Notes: generated by a model from the letters alone, not told the origin. Counted from the stretch's first letter, positions 22,987 to 35,764 are shown. The stretch: DNA of 64,000 nt from Brienomyrus brachyistius (GCF_023856365.1 NC_064541.1:20479214-20543213), one strand, 5' to 3'. A program made the numbers and translations.

Positions 22987-23004
22987 CCCCCCCCCCCCCC
23001 CCCC
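22987..23004 (+). repeat. Poly-C tract (18 C)
   Basis: Eighteen C inside a CT-rich stretch (about 22965-23040). The opposite strand is therefore strongly purine-rich and G-rich. Confidence 0.95.
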
Positions 23005-26000
23005 GGTCCCCCTCCCACCACAGATCGTCTTGGGGCCCCCTAGCCTCTTGTCCCCAGCATTTTTGCCACAGAGTCGGGCTATTGCTGAACCGGCATGAAA
23101 GTGTGTGAGAGAGCTGGGGGGGCGTGGGGGGGTTTACTTCTGAGTATTGTACCATGAAGCAGCTTTGCGCACCCGAGTGACAGGGGGGAGAGAGATGAGC
23201 CGTTCTAATTGGATAATGACTCGCTCCTCATGTTGACAGACAGCTGCTTCCTGTCTGGGTGCTGGGTGACCGTTAGCGGAGCAGATAAGAGCCGCCAGGG
23301 CCGGCCGGCGCGTTACCTCAGCCATTTGTCCCGAATTCTGGGCGGGAAACCATTCAGCACTTCGGCCTTTTCACGGTTTTGTCTTCTGTAAAAGTTTTAG
23401 CAGATGGACCCCGTAGGCAGATCTGCTCACAGAGGCAGCTCCCATTTTCATTGCCGATTGCGGGATGGTATCAGCATATTTTTCAGCTCATTTATCAGGC
23501 GTTTGGCGCAAAACTGTTAGAAAAACAGCAAAATATGGAACCATCCTTATGCATGTCACACGATAGAGCTTCCCATCTGCCTGCGTTCCCTCCTTAACCC
23601 TCAGGACCGACATCGCACTGCACGGTAACACACACAGCATTTACTAATAAACAGGTGGCTGTTTCACTCAGGAGGTGGAGGTTCCAGGGGATTTCACGCT
23701 TAATAAGAAATGCACTGTGCTGGATGTCTCCACACTGTACGACTGGGAATTGTAGGAGTCAAAAGTAGGTCACTGGAACAAGGAAGAAAAAAAATCAGTA
23801 TTATTCTGTTTGGAAAGTATGTTTTTTCCATTACATATTTTTCTGCTATTTACTGTAAATAGATCTTTGCTTTTTGGATTGTATTAGTGTATATTCTGAG
23901 GCCACTTTACCTTTTATTATTATTTACTTTTAAATTTGGGAAATTGAATGATGGATTAATGGTTTAATGAGTTGTTTGCCTTGAATGGCTTTCATTAGCA
24001 GTCCATGGGTTCAGGGTTGCTCTCGGTCTTGGACCTTGGGGTAAAATCCCATAATAGACGAGAGGTTTCCCCCGGCGTTTCCTCACATCTGAGGCCGTGT
24101 AACTTAAGGAGACTAAGCTTCGCCGCTCCGAAAAGAAAAGGAAAGAAAGGCTGTTAGCAGGTACCGGAGCCCCCAGAAGCCCCCAGAATGTTAATCCCTT
24201 TACGGAGCTGCCGGGGGTCCGGCTGCTTGGGGTTGCTGTGTGTACAGAGCCAGGTCTTCCCACAGACCCCTGTCAATAGCACTTAGCTTCAGGCGATGAG
24301 AGGGAGTTTGCCGACGGCGAGAGAGATGTAAAACAGAGGAATGAGCCGTGGCAGATAAGATGTGCTATGAATATCGAAACAGCAGATTTCTAGCTTTCAG
24401 GACCAAAATGGTTATTGTGCAACTGGGGATTCACCTGCCCACGCAGATTCAATGGACAGTTCCAGATACAGCCAACTGCGATCCACCAGAAGCCGTAACA
24501 CACCAGTGTCGACTTACCAGGGCGGTAAACCCTGCATTTGCTAACCAGTCCTGATGAATTAAGCTGTGACTGTGAAGCCGTTCTGCCATCAGCCTGTATG
24601 TCTGCAGACAAGGGAGGTTCCATGTAAAGAAGGTGTCTGGTTGGGCTGCAAGCCTGCGGAGTTCTTGCTCTTTCTTGCGCTAAAGTTCAGCATTTTCGTA
24701 GTTTACATTTAGCTACTTTCGCACTATATGCCATGTTGGTTCTTTTTTCTGTATAAGACGGAAACATTCATCTTCATCAAATGCTTGATTGTCAAAGGGG
24801 GGGGGGTCTGTCTGCTACTTTGGCTTTCTGTAAACTATGGGATTTTGACAGAGGCTAATCTAGGTTTGCTAATTATGGTCATTAACACACTCAAACATAT
24901 GGCTGCGGTCAACTGCAATACAAGGGCCCTCAGTTAGACTCCCGCACATAACAGAACGTCAGCAAGACTGAACGCCTGTACTAGCTGGGTAAATGCTTTA
25001 TTAAACGGCTCTCCTACCCTGAGTTCTGTGATTCATCGTAATCATGGCGTCTGGGGGGATTCATCAACACTGTTTTAAAACAAAGCCAAATCGATGACTA
25101 TCCTCATCAAGCAGAAAACCTATGTACTGCCTGCAGGGAGAAATGACTTACAGTGAGTTTAGATCAGCAGTACAGCATGCTAGGTGACCTGTGATTTAGA
25201 GAAAATGGGGGTGTCGTTGTCCATAGTTTACGGTAAAAATGCCAAAAACTAAGCGATAATTATTCTCCACAGAAACGAATGCAGTCCGTCCTTCAGTCGC
25301 CCGCTGTAATCACCAGCTCCTCAAAGATAAACAGTTCTAATGCTTCCACCAACAATCCAGCAAAGTTCAGGCGCTGAACCAGGATTATGGCCCAACACCA
25401 TTAACATAACTCTAAACACAGACTTTGATCATTCGCTCCCTGAATTATTGTCTCTTGCTCCAGCTTCAAGGTACAGCTTCAGATTATACTGAAGTAGGAG
25501 AGGGTATATGCTTCACTTTATGTTATTCAAGCAAGGATCTTGAAATGCTTTCTGTGTTTATTGAGCATTGCCCAGTTTCTTATATGTTCTGGACTGAAGT
25601 TGCTGAGTAAACAGCAGGCACAAGGTCTGTTAGGGCCGGACATGAACATTGCTAACAGCTATTGCCTTTGCACTGAGTATAACATAGTAGCACTTAGATA
25701 TGAGATTGCTGGGAATAATATGTTTGAGTTCTGCTGACCAGCTTCCTGATCCATGGGAGGTGAGAATAAAAATTGAATTTCAGGACTTGCATTTCCTGTA
25801 AACAGATCCAGCTCATGGAAAATTAATCGCACTCTCGTTGATTCAGCCTTGTTGACAGATCATTGGAGATCACCTACTAAATGTCACTGGACACCCCTTT
25901 AAGGATATGCCGAGATATTCAGTCGCCCCCAAAAAAACCACGGTCACTGTAGAGTTTGGGACACGACACTACATTTACGTGACATGAGCGATGACAGCAC

Positions 26001-26634
26001 ACGACGCTTTCATGCGTGAGGGACAACCTCTTACTAAGATGTTGAAGGTCAGTGAGTAATGGGAGTAATGGGAACCAAGTTATGGAAAGGTACCTCTATT
26101 AATTAAACTGCAACTGGACCAGTCAGGATATCTAACTCATTTTGGGCCTTGATTTATAACTCTTCAATGTCTTCCCGATACATCACTTTGCTCTATGGCT
26201 TGCAAGCCAAAATGTCTGCCATGATGAATGGATATTGTACAACGTAAATTACTTTTGGTTCCTGTTGTCTTCTCAGGCTAGATTCGCTGTATTTAACATG
26301 TAACTGAGACGGGACTCACACTGAGCACATTTGCACCTGGTGTAAAGGGAAATTGCTATGAATGTCCATCTTCTGGAGATGCTTCCTGAACAGTTATTAG
26401 ACAGCTTAGGCTTTTGAATATTTTGTACAAGGCCTTTGTATAATTCTGCTGACTTTATAACAGGTGAGAGTTTAGGTTTAGTTTCCGTCTTTCTTATTTG
26501 AACATTGATGAGGCTTGTGTACACCCTACATGCATGAGACCAGCATTTGATTAACGTTACGCAAGGAAATTGTTTTAAAAGGAAGAGGGCTGTTAACCAA
26601 ACAAAAAGTTCTGGAAGACCTCTGCCTTGCTTGA

Positions 26635-26700
26635 ACCATTGAGGATACTTACTTGCACAGTCGAGAATACTTACTAGTACCATTGAGAATACTTCTATCT
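26635..26700 (-). repeat. Inverted mini-array of the 22-bp minisatellite (about 3 units)
   Basis: GAGGATACTTACTTGCACAG, GAGAATACTTACTAGTACC and ATTGAGAATACTTC are the reverse complement of the TCCTCAATGGTACAAGTAAG units at 28690-28948. About three units are present, in the opposite orientation, 2 kb upstream of the main array. Confidence 0.85.
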
Positions 26701-28134
26701 TTGTAAATGAGTGATGCTGAGCATCTGCAATGAGTTACTACAACTCGAGTGTATTTTTCCGATGGATTAGCTGAACGGCGTGCAGAAAGCCGGTCCCACG
26801 GTGTCAGGTCACCATTAATATTTACGCTCCTGTGTTTGTGTGTCATGTCAGTGCAGTAAATAAGAGTTACAGGAGCACCTGCGGCATTGGTCTTCCCTGC
26901 TGGCAGCTCTCCGGCGTTTCCACAAACTCGGCCAGAACTTTCCCTGAGGCCCAAGCTACACACACAAGTCCACACGTACGCACCGAAGACCCAAGGGCGT
27001 ACACAGGGCACTGATGCTTACATGCAGGCACACACGGTGTTGCTTAAACGCCTTTTATGGATCCTTTTACAGGGGCCTTACTGGCAGGTTTAGTCGTCTG
27101 TCAATAAGCCTTCCTCAGTTCAGCCGTACTCTTTTTTTTTGTTATAGAACATGGAACAGTTCTTACCCGTCGTCTCGGGTGAAGGAGGCCAGATTTGAAG
27201 AATTTAAGAGAACGCGGTTGCTGTTTAACTCATTAGTTTGTACTTTTGTAGTCTTTTTACTTAGCACTTTTACAGGGGACAGTCAGTCAGTTATATCGAC
27301 TGCTGTCAGCGACAGGTTCGTGGTGTTACTTCGTTCACACTGCCCTGGCTAAGAGCCTCTTGACAGAAATCAAACGTTGAAAGTTTGCTTCAGTGTTAAA
27401 AACATTAAATTTGGCTGTAAAGGCACAATATAGCATAGGTATGCTTAGGTGAATATTTGTTGCATCTAATCTGTGAAAGTAATGCCCTTGTTTGGGGGTC
27501 ATGGACTCACGAATGATGTGGCTGTACCACTCATTGGACATCGAAACCCCAAACTCTCCATCATGTCAGGAGAGGAGAAACATCTTTTTCCTGCAGGACG
27601 TTCTTGGGATGGGGGATATTTTTAGCTGGGCGCCTCCATGCGATGAGAGCAGCGACAGACTTTTTTCACCTCTCTCTGGTGAGTGGACTTGAGGCTCTTT
27701 CCACGGTTGCCTCTGGCTACCTGGATGTAACCTATGGAGACGAGTCCATTGAGGAGGGTCATTCTATCCAGCCAGTCGTCCACCGAGAGAGGTATCAGTT
27801 TCCCTGTAGACTAGGGCTCTTCTGGATCTTCTCCCCATCACGGTACTGTGGATTTCTAAACATGATGGAGGTCAGAAAGCCAACCATTACGACTGCGTGT
27901 TAATTACTGTAAAACATTATTTTGATGTACATGACCCCAGATTCATATTGGAAGCTTCCTGCCAAGCCTGTTGTTAGGGCTGTTCTGTTTGCATCCTGTT
28001 TGGACATTAAATCATTCTCTCAGCTGTGCAACCTGCCATAAGATCAAGTACGGACGCAAAATGGTTTAGGGGGCTTCCCCAGGACTGAAATTTGCCCCCA
28101 GAACAGGGGAGCAAAGCTATTGGCGAGGTTGTCG

Positions 28135-28345
28135 ACTCTCACGCATCTGGCCTGACACTCACTCATTCAAACTCTCATGCCCAGGCAAGAAAACTTACGG
28201 CAAATCTATATTATTCCATTATGCACCTAAAATTATCTACATTAAAAGCGCTGGGATAGTTTTCAAACCCTACAGACTTACATACATGTAAATGACTGTT
28301 AAGACTTGTCTTGAATTGAAAATTTCACGCCAGCCAGTGGACCAA
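28135..28345 (-). repeat. 215-bp interspersed repeat, copy 2 (antisense)
   Basis: The reverse complement runs from CCAACTTTGGTCCACTGGC through GAAATTTTCAATTC, CATTTACATGTA, GTCTGTAGGGTTTG, GCCGTAAG and TGCGTGAGAGTC. It corresponds along its whole length to 12375-12590, by eye roughly 75-80 percent alike. Its outer end lies directly beside the 16-bp minisatellite at 28371. Confidence 0.85.
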
Positions 28346-28370
28346 AGTTGGCAACTGTAACGGTGTTAGG

Positions 28371-28582
28371 CCAGGGTGTGGAAACCCCAGGGTGTGGAAA
28401 CCCCAGGGTGTGGAAACCTCAGGGTGTGGAAACCCCAGGGTGTGGAAACCTCAGGGTGTGGAAACCCCAGGGTCTGGAAACCCCAGGGTCTGGAAACCCC
28501 TGGGTGTGGAAACCCCAGGGTGTGGAAACCTCAGGGTGTGGAAACCCCAGGGTGTGGAAACCCCAGGGTGTGGAAACCCCAT
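28371..28582 (+). repeat. 16-bp minisatellite (GGTGTGGAAACCCCAG), about 13 copies
   Basis: Near-perfect 16-mers with only C/T changes in CCCCAG/CCTCAG and GTGT/GTCT. Because 16 is not a multiple of 3 and units lack stops, three overlapping frames stay open (69-98 residues). These are artefacts. Confidence 0.97.
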
Positions 28583-28689
28583 GCAAGTACAGGGATCTTG
28601 ACTGGGAATAAATTTCCTTGCTTGTCTGATACTAGGATGATTCTGCTGGTAGCATCCATGACCTCCTATTAACAGTCAGTGATAGAAGT

Positions 28690-28948
28690 TTTCTCAATGG
28701 AACAAGTAAGTATCCTCAACAGTACAAGCAAATATCTTCAACGGTACACGTAAGTATCCTCAATGGTACAAGCAAATATCCTCAACGGTACAAGTAAGTA
28801 TCCTCAATGGTACAAGTAAGTATTCTCAATGGTGCAAGCAAGTAGCCTCAACGATACAAGTAAGTATCCTCAATGGTACAAGTAAGTATCCTCAATGGTA
28901 CAAGTAAGTATCCTGAACAGCGCAAGCAAGTATACTTAATGGTACAAC
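28690..28948 (+). repeat. 22-bp minisatellite (TCCTCAATGGTACAAGTAAGTA), about 12 copies
   Basis: Twelve units, several degenerate. Seven contain exact GTAAGTAT, a perfect +1 to +8 match to the U1-complementary 5' splice site, and most of these are preceded by ACAA. The array lies in the sense orientation of fhod3 transcription. Confidence 0.95.
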
Positions 28949-29690
28949 AATACATACGGTACCCCTACATAGTTTCAGGTGGGACCAACCCTTTTGCTTC
29001 CAGAACTGATTTAAGGGTTGATGAGCCGTGCCTTTGGGATTTTCCTTTTTACGTACAGCTGTTGAACTGAGCTATTCCTTTTGCACTTACGGGCCATTCC
29101 GATGCTTAGCCACACAGTAAGTGAACCTCTTGTTCCCATCGGTAAGTGTCTGTTTGCTGTATGCAGACACAGTTCGCTCAGAGTAGCAGGCTATTTGTGT
29201 TAACGAGCAGGTGTACCTATTCAAATCGGCCTCAGAGTGTACTCTGAGATACTTGAAAGCACACACAGCTGTTCTAGAGTGACAGGATGCATGCCAAAAC
29301 AGGTCAACACATATGAACATGTTTCATTATATACCAGGCAACATTTCTGCATTTTACTGCTGATATAAATATCAAAGAGCATTTTCTGTAAGAATAAAAG
29401 GCTGTATTTTTAGACATTCTGCTTTCTTAACTGGTCGCCTGGCTGCTGCAGCACATCGGGTACTGTCGCAGTGGTTATCCTGGCCTCAAGAGATTGTTTA
29501 TAATCTTTTGTTAACCTGCAATTTTACACTGAACTGTTATATGTTTTGCACAAGCCGTTTTATACAATATGCTTCAGTTTACATTTATATTCCAGGATTA
29601 GTATCCATGGAGAATACACTGCACGGCATGATGGGTAAATGGTGGTTTTTTTGGAAAGTGATGGACGTATTTTGCAGCAAACACCACATA

Positions 29691-30222
29691 TTGCAAGTGC
29701 AGCCTTGCCCGCCACCATCTATCCCGCTGCATTAACGTGCAAATTGCAAGTACAGCCTCACTCACCACCATCTATCCCGCTGCATTAACGCGCAAATTGC
29801 AAGTACAGCCTCACTCACCACCATCTATCCCGCTGCATTAACGCGCAAATCGCAAGTGCAGCCTCACTCGCCACCATCTATCCCGCTGCATTAACGCGCA
29901 AATCGCAAGTACAGCCTCACTCGCCACCATCTATCCTGCTGCATTAACGCGCAAATCGTAAGTACAGCCTCACTCGCCACCATCTATCCCGCTGCATTAA
30001 CGCGCAAATCGCAAGTGCAGCCTCACTCGCCACCATCTATCCCGCTGCATTAACGCGCAAATCGCAAGTGCAGCCTCACTCGCCACCATCTATCCCGCTG
30101 CATTAACGCGCAAATTGCAAGTGCAGCCTCACTCGCCACCATGTATCCCGCTGCATTAACGCACAAATCGCAAGTGCAGCCTAGTCCGGCACCATCTGTC
30201 TCGCTGCATTAGCCCACAGATT
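29691..30222 (+). repeat. 53-bp minisatellite, about 10 copies
   Basis: Each unit contains GCAAGTGCAGCCTCACTCGCC, then ACCATCTATCCCGCTGCATT and AACGCGCAAATC. Units differ by a few substitutions, and the first and last are the most diverged, as usual for arrays that homogenise in the middle. Each unit carries two or more CpG. No open frame of note. Confidence 0.96.
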
Positions 30223-31935
30223 ACAAATGAAGTGGTTCTGCACAGAAGTTGAATTTCACATTTATGGTCCCCTGCCACAAACGTAGCCAGTGACTTTAAT
30301 TATTTATTAAATCAGTAATCACCCCGCTTCTTCTGTCGCCACCCTAGTGGGAGCCCAAGGGAGCGGCGGCCCAAAACTCACATGCCGATCTGCAGCTGTG
30401 CCTCCCATAAGTGGAAGCCCCCTAAGCCGTTTTGGTTCGTACTTGATCTTGTGGCAGGTTGCACAGCTGAGAGAATGATTTAATGTCCAAACAGAATGCG
30501 TGTGCCGCATGTGTGAAACCGATGCATTTTTTAAAAAGCTGCTTTCATGCTACAGGTGTTCCTATAAAGTAACGAACAAATCTCATCGAACTTGTTTGAA
30601 ATCGTTCTGCTAATGTGATGTCGCCCGAGATACTGGGCTTCTTTCATCAAAGTCCCTGCAAAGTGGTTTTTTTGCAGAGTAAAAGCTTTTAAACTAGTGC
30701 TTTTCGGGGCTATTTGGATCGTCTTCTTATTACATTAGTAACGGGGTTATTTAGCATTTTGACTTGTAAGTTTTCGGACCTTGTGCGATGTATGGAGCGA
30801 GTCCTAAATGATGACCTGCAGCATGTTTAATTTGTTTTTAAAAAGATATATAAAAACACTCTGGGGTCAGATGAAAGTCTGGAGCCCTGCGAGCGACCCC
30901 CTCTCGGCCCACCCGCGATCGTGAAGCGGGAGGGGATTAGGGGATCTTTGTGAGAGGGTGTCTCTAAAGGAGATGATGGGGGTCACGGATATAAAAAGAA
31001 CAGAGAGGCTGTTCTCTGTGAACAGCGGCCAAGCGGCGCACTCAGCCGGCACCACACCCGGCTCCGATCACGCTCTGATCGCTTCATTTCGAGCTTCCAG
31101 CAGAGCCCCGGTGTCAAATCGGGGGGTGGGGGGGCTGCATATCTCTGCAACCCCACTGGTCCACGGCGTATAACAGCTGGACACAACCACCGCTGCGATT
31201 CGTCCCTTCTCATCTCATGGTCCGTCATTGTATTTTTTTAATAAATCTGTTTCCTCTAATCTGAGTGACCATTCCCACTGAAGAGAGACTGATTTGTTCT
31301 TTTCTTTTTTTTGGGGTATAATTTCATGCACCGAGTATTTTGTAGACTTAACCGTTTTTGCCGACTTTGAGAACTTCCTGCAGGGCGAATGTGTGAATCC
31401 TTCTACGGGGGCAGAATAGCAGTTCCCCTTTGCTTTCTTTTCAAGCAGACAGTTATTACATTAAGATGCCCTCTCTTAGAGTCATGCCAGTGAAGGGGCC
31501 CGCAAACATGGTACGGTGGGGGCACAGGGGGCTCCCAGTTCCTTCACTCTTCCCAGGATTGGGAAAAGCCCCCCATGACCCTGACTGGGAGAAGTGTTTA
31601 GAAGACAGATGGGTGGGTGATTTTTAAACCGCCCCGTCTAATGGTAAATCCTTCCAGTTTTGCATTTTACGGGGGCTGGCCTTCATTCCTCAGTTACTGG
31701 GAGGGTGGGGGGTTCCTCCAACTTCACCTCGCTTCACCTCTTGATGCATGGTCTCATTTCAGCTGCTTGAGTTGTGCAGTCTTACATGTCCAACTGGCAT
31801 GTACCCAGGTAGTAAAACTATGGGTTTGAAAAAATTTGTTCCATTTGCAATCATGCATAATCACCCATACGGGGCATATCTGTCGTGCTGTTGTGGTGCC
31901 GGACCCCTGTCCTGAAATTAAATTCTGGGTATGGG

Positions 31936-32394
31936 TGTCACGCCCACACGGGCGGACACCCCCAGCTGCAGCTCATTGCGAATAACAGAGCTAGGGATAA
32001 AACCTGCGAGTGCTCACCAGTCCGAGGCGAAGTATTGCGCTGATGTCTCGAAGCCTTACTGAGCACTCTATTGTCCATCGTCTTACCCTGCTCCCGAGCC
32101 CTGCCTGTTTGCCTCGTGTTCTCCCCTTACCTCTCTCTCTCTCCCGTTCCAGACCCATTCCCGTACCTGACCCGACTGCCCTGCCTGTCCCGGCTCATCT
32201 TGTTCCCGATACCCTGTGTGTTCCTGTCTCGTCCCTCCTTGTAGGATTGTCCCCCCGGCTAACGAACCCCTTGCCTGTTTTTCTTACCTGCCTCTCGCCT
32301 GTCCCTTCTGGTGCCTCTGTTTGGTTGTTCAGAATAAAGCGCTTAGCAGCTTGCATATTGGGATGCTGGTCTTTCTGCCCCGTTTACCGTGACA
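31936..32394 (+). mobile_element. Solo LTR, Gypsy-like, with ATGGG target-site duplication
   Basis: The segment starts TGTCACG and ends CGTGACA, a perfect 7-bp inverted terminal repeat with TG...CA borders. It is flanked by ATGGG at 31931-31935 and again at 32395-32399, a 5-bp target-site duplication. Inside are a TATA-like GGATAAAAC near 31995, a CT-rich middle, and AATAAA at 32333-32338 about 55 bases before the end, as expected for U3-R-U5. No internal retroelement coding region is present, so the element has been reduced to one LTR by recombination. The TGTCACG...CGTGACA termini are typical of fish Ty3/Gypsy LTRs, though an endogenous retrovirus is not fully excluded. The 187-residue frame across it is spurious. 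Confidence 0.9.
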
Positions 32395-33282
32395 ATGGGC
32401 TTGGACTCAAAAGCAGGCCAAGATTTGGACATGTTTGTAAACGTCACCTCTTTCTGAAAAGTGCAGCCTGTGGTGGAGTTGTCACGCTCATCCTGTCTGA
32501 CAGGGGGCACTCTCTAGATGCAGGCTTGACCTTATTTATAAGCAGAGGTGTGGTAGAATGCAGGTTTCTGTAATCTATCAGTGGTCTGTGTTTTTCCCCA
32601 GCCGTACCTCTAGGCAGTCGTCTACAGCCACATTAAATGGCTGCACGAGTGCCGGTCAGAGGTCGCGACCCGGTATGCCGGCTATGCCAGGCCGCGCGCC
32701 GGTATCTGCTCTATCTGTAACGAGGTCCGGGTGTCACTCTCATCCTCTCTAATTTCAGCGAGTCATGGTCTTGCCTGTTGTGTAAGTGGTGTGTTGTGTG
32801 ATTTGTCCATAGCCTACTTGACAGGACCTTGAGGGTCGGCAATGGAAAACACAACAAACCGTATGTGAGGAACAGTCAAGATCAAAGAGCAGGACCCCAT
32901 ATAGGGTCGCACAGGGTCTGTTGCTTTCACCTGGAGTGATAAACACTGGGGGTGTCAAACGCCGGCTGACTAGAGGTGAGGCGCAGCACAGTTCCCTGCC
33001 TCTGGGGGAAGCGGCACCACAGCTAAGCTTGTTGTTTTAGCTGATTCGCCTGGTGGGTTTACATGGGGGATCATGTCGGGGGTCCATTTAAGCCCACCCC
33101 TCCCACCTCTTGTCTCTCCCGCATCGAGTCAGACAGCCAGGAATCTTCCGGGAGGTCACCCCTAGTGCAGCATCATCATGCTTGTGTTGATTTCATGATA
33201 ATGATGATAAATATGAGGATGATCAACATCACCTATGTGTATCTTTCTCTTTCACCGGAAGTGAACACCCCCCACTACCCCC

Positions 33283-33322
33283 AACCCCCCCCCCCACCAC
33301 ACACACACACACACACACACAC
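33283..33322 (+). repeat. Poly-C plus (CA)n microsatellite
   Basis: A CCCCAACCCCCCCCCC-type tract runs directly into about 12 CA units. Confidence 0.93.
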
Positions 33323-34493
33323 ATCATGCATCCTGTTACTCATGACCCTACACCACGTAACACTCAGCCAAGCGGTGAGTCCAGGTATGGTTTTTGAAGA
33401 CGTTTTTATTTGCATGAGTTATATTTCAGAGCCTGGGAATTTCATTGGCTAAATGTAGCACAACACAGCAGAGGGAAAAAAAAAAAGATTGTTGGCTTGC
33501 AGTGTGAGTGTTAACTTTCCCCCTCCGTTAGTCTGTGGCCCTAACCTCCAGATGGCCAAAACGGTTACAGACCCAAAATGGGAAAAGTCCAAAGTGAAGC
33601 TTCGAGTACACGCCTGCCTGAGGGAAGGCCTCTCACACTGTGCTGTGTGAGGGACAGGCGGATACGTCCGCGGTTAATGGCCGGGGAAAGGTCAGGGAAT
33701 CGTCCTCACAAACCAGGATATAAGCAGAACCTGCCTAGAGTGTGTGTGAGCAGCTGACCCCATTAAATAAGCTGAGTAATGAATGCAGGGACACTAAATG
33801 GATAATCAGCTATAAGTGAGAAGTGCTATTCTGGTGTTTAGGGCTAGACGGCCATTACGGAGGCCCTAGAGGTGACACCGGTTAGCCTGCGTGGGAAGGC
33901 TAGGTAAACGGGGCTAGGGATTGGGGGGACGTGTACCCCGCAATAATTACATTTAAATTATTTTGTTGTGTGTGTGTCCCCCCAGGTATCAAACCACATC
34001 CCATACTCTTGGTGGTTTACGGCGGATGTGCATGTTGCTGTTTGGTTACTATTGCTCAGTCATGCTGTGTTTTCCCTACTTGGGCCTGTACATTGTTTGC
34101 TGAGCGAATACGATGAGAATTTAAGCTTAAGCTTTAAACCTCCTGTGCTCAGGGTAATGTGGGCAGAGAGAAGGCCTGCCCTCTAAGAATGGCTGGGCAG
34201 CTGGAGGATGGTGCTGCTCTTCTGGGTCCTTCTGGGCTCTTCTCCGGTCATAGACAAGCACCTTTCTAGTCTGGAGGCTTCTCAATATTTTAGCTGAAAT
34301 GTCAGATTGTTTTGCGTGTTTTTATGGTTTAAGATTTTAATACACAGAGTTTCTTGTTAGTTCCGGTGCTGCTCCAGTGCTGCTCCCACTTGTATAAGGA
34401 CTTTCACTGGAAGCTCAGCCTAACTGCAGTGACGTCTAGTCGACTCCTTGACAGCACATATGTTTGCAATGTACTACTTGCCTCACTTGCACA

Positions 34494-34531
34494 TCACTTT
34501 GGACAAAGGCATCCACTAAATGTGTAAATGC
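34494..34531 (+). repeat. SINE/LINE 3' tail remnant
   Basis: CACTTTGGACAAAGGCATCC followed by ACTAAATGTGTAAATG matches the fish tail CTTTGGATAAAAGCGTCTGC...TAAATGTAAATG. No clear tRNA-like head is visible upstream. Confidence 0.65.
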
Positions 34532-35764
34532 GTGAGGCATCTCCTGGGATTCTTTGAGGTCCTTCATCCTCGCCACGGACCAGCGTCTCTGTCCGGCTAC
34601 TTCTCAGCCATGTTGGCATGCAGGCTGCCTGCAGCATTAGCCGTGTCATTCTGATTGGCCAGGTCATCCATGTGAGGTGTCTGTTTGCAGCTGCAGGCCA
34701 GTGACTCTGTAGTTCATTTCGAGGAGGTTACTTGTTGTGGTCAGTGCTTACAATTTGGTTCCGTTGAAGGAGCACTAGTCAGCGTGGAGCGGGGAGCCGA
34801 TGCCTCTATCGCATTCCTGTGCTCTCTGTCTGCGATCCAGTCCTTCAGTTTCAGCGGTGAATGACTTTTTTACACCTACGTGGTGGCTGTGCTAAGGGTT
34901 AGGTAGGGAGAGGAACTCCCTGAGAAGGCTGTCAGACTGCATTGCGTCAGTAATAAACAAAGAGAAGCTCAGGGCGACCTTGTGGCCTTTCGTGTCAGAC
35001 ATCGTAACAGCCACAGTAATGTAGAAACTGCTTAGTATTCTGGCTCAAAGTAAGTTACCACTGGAAGCTCTCTGTGCCCAGGGTGTCTTAGCTGACGTTG
35101 TCCGTCGTCCGACCAATTTAGACTTGACTCCCTTAAATTTTTTCTCCTGGGAAAGCTTTGCTTTCAGAGTCCAGAAAGTCAACAGTAAACGTCTAATACC
35201 ATTGAAGGCAACTTTCCAAAGCTCACTCAGTCCACGGGATATTCTAGAACATGTAGGTGTACTTAATGAGTTTTGGAAATTTAATGGAAGTTCTTCATTG
35301 GATTACATGAGGACTGTGAGTTTTGGTTCCCAACACTGTAACATATGATGAGGAATTTTGACCGTAGGTCACTGGCGGTCACCTCGTAAGCAAAGGAAAT
35401 GGTTCACAGTCTTGCTGGTTCTCCCTGCAGTGTTTCCGTGGGTCTTTCTCTGAAGCTCTGGCATCACTCTGAAGGTTTGTGAGGCATCACAGAGTAAACG
35501 GCAAACATGCTGAAGGAGTCTTACAGCGTAAAGCTCCTCTTTGCAGCTGTCTCTTCTCCTCAGACCTTCCATTGTAGCACACTCTTCTGGGCTTTGTTTA
35601 AACAAGCCAAGTGTTGCTTTCTCTCCTCTGCCAGGATCAATAGGGGGTCTAACCCCTCTCCTTGCCTCACTGTAGCACCTGGTGACCCCTTGGGGCTGTC
35701 CGCCGTGATCGTGTGACATCCGCCCTCAAAGAGCGAGTTTATCCTCTCTCGCTTCCAATCGACA

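Noticed and set aside
27604..27903. 99-residue plus-strand ORF with protein-like composition
   Set aside because: A GTGAGT lies inside it, and neither frame shows a recognisable domain or a consistent pair of splice sites.
28348..28672. Repetitive 69-98-residue ORFs (VETPGCGNP-type)
   Set aside because: A 16-bp tandem repeat read in three frames.
32010..32573. 187-residue ORF rich in Pro, Leu and Ser
   Set aside because: Lies inside the CT-rich body of the solo LTR and runs past its end.
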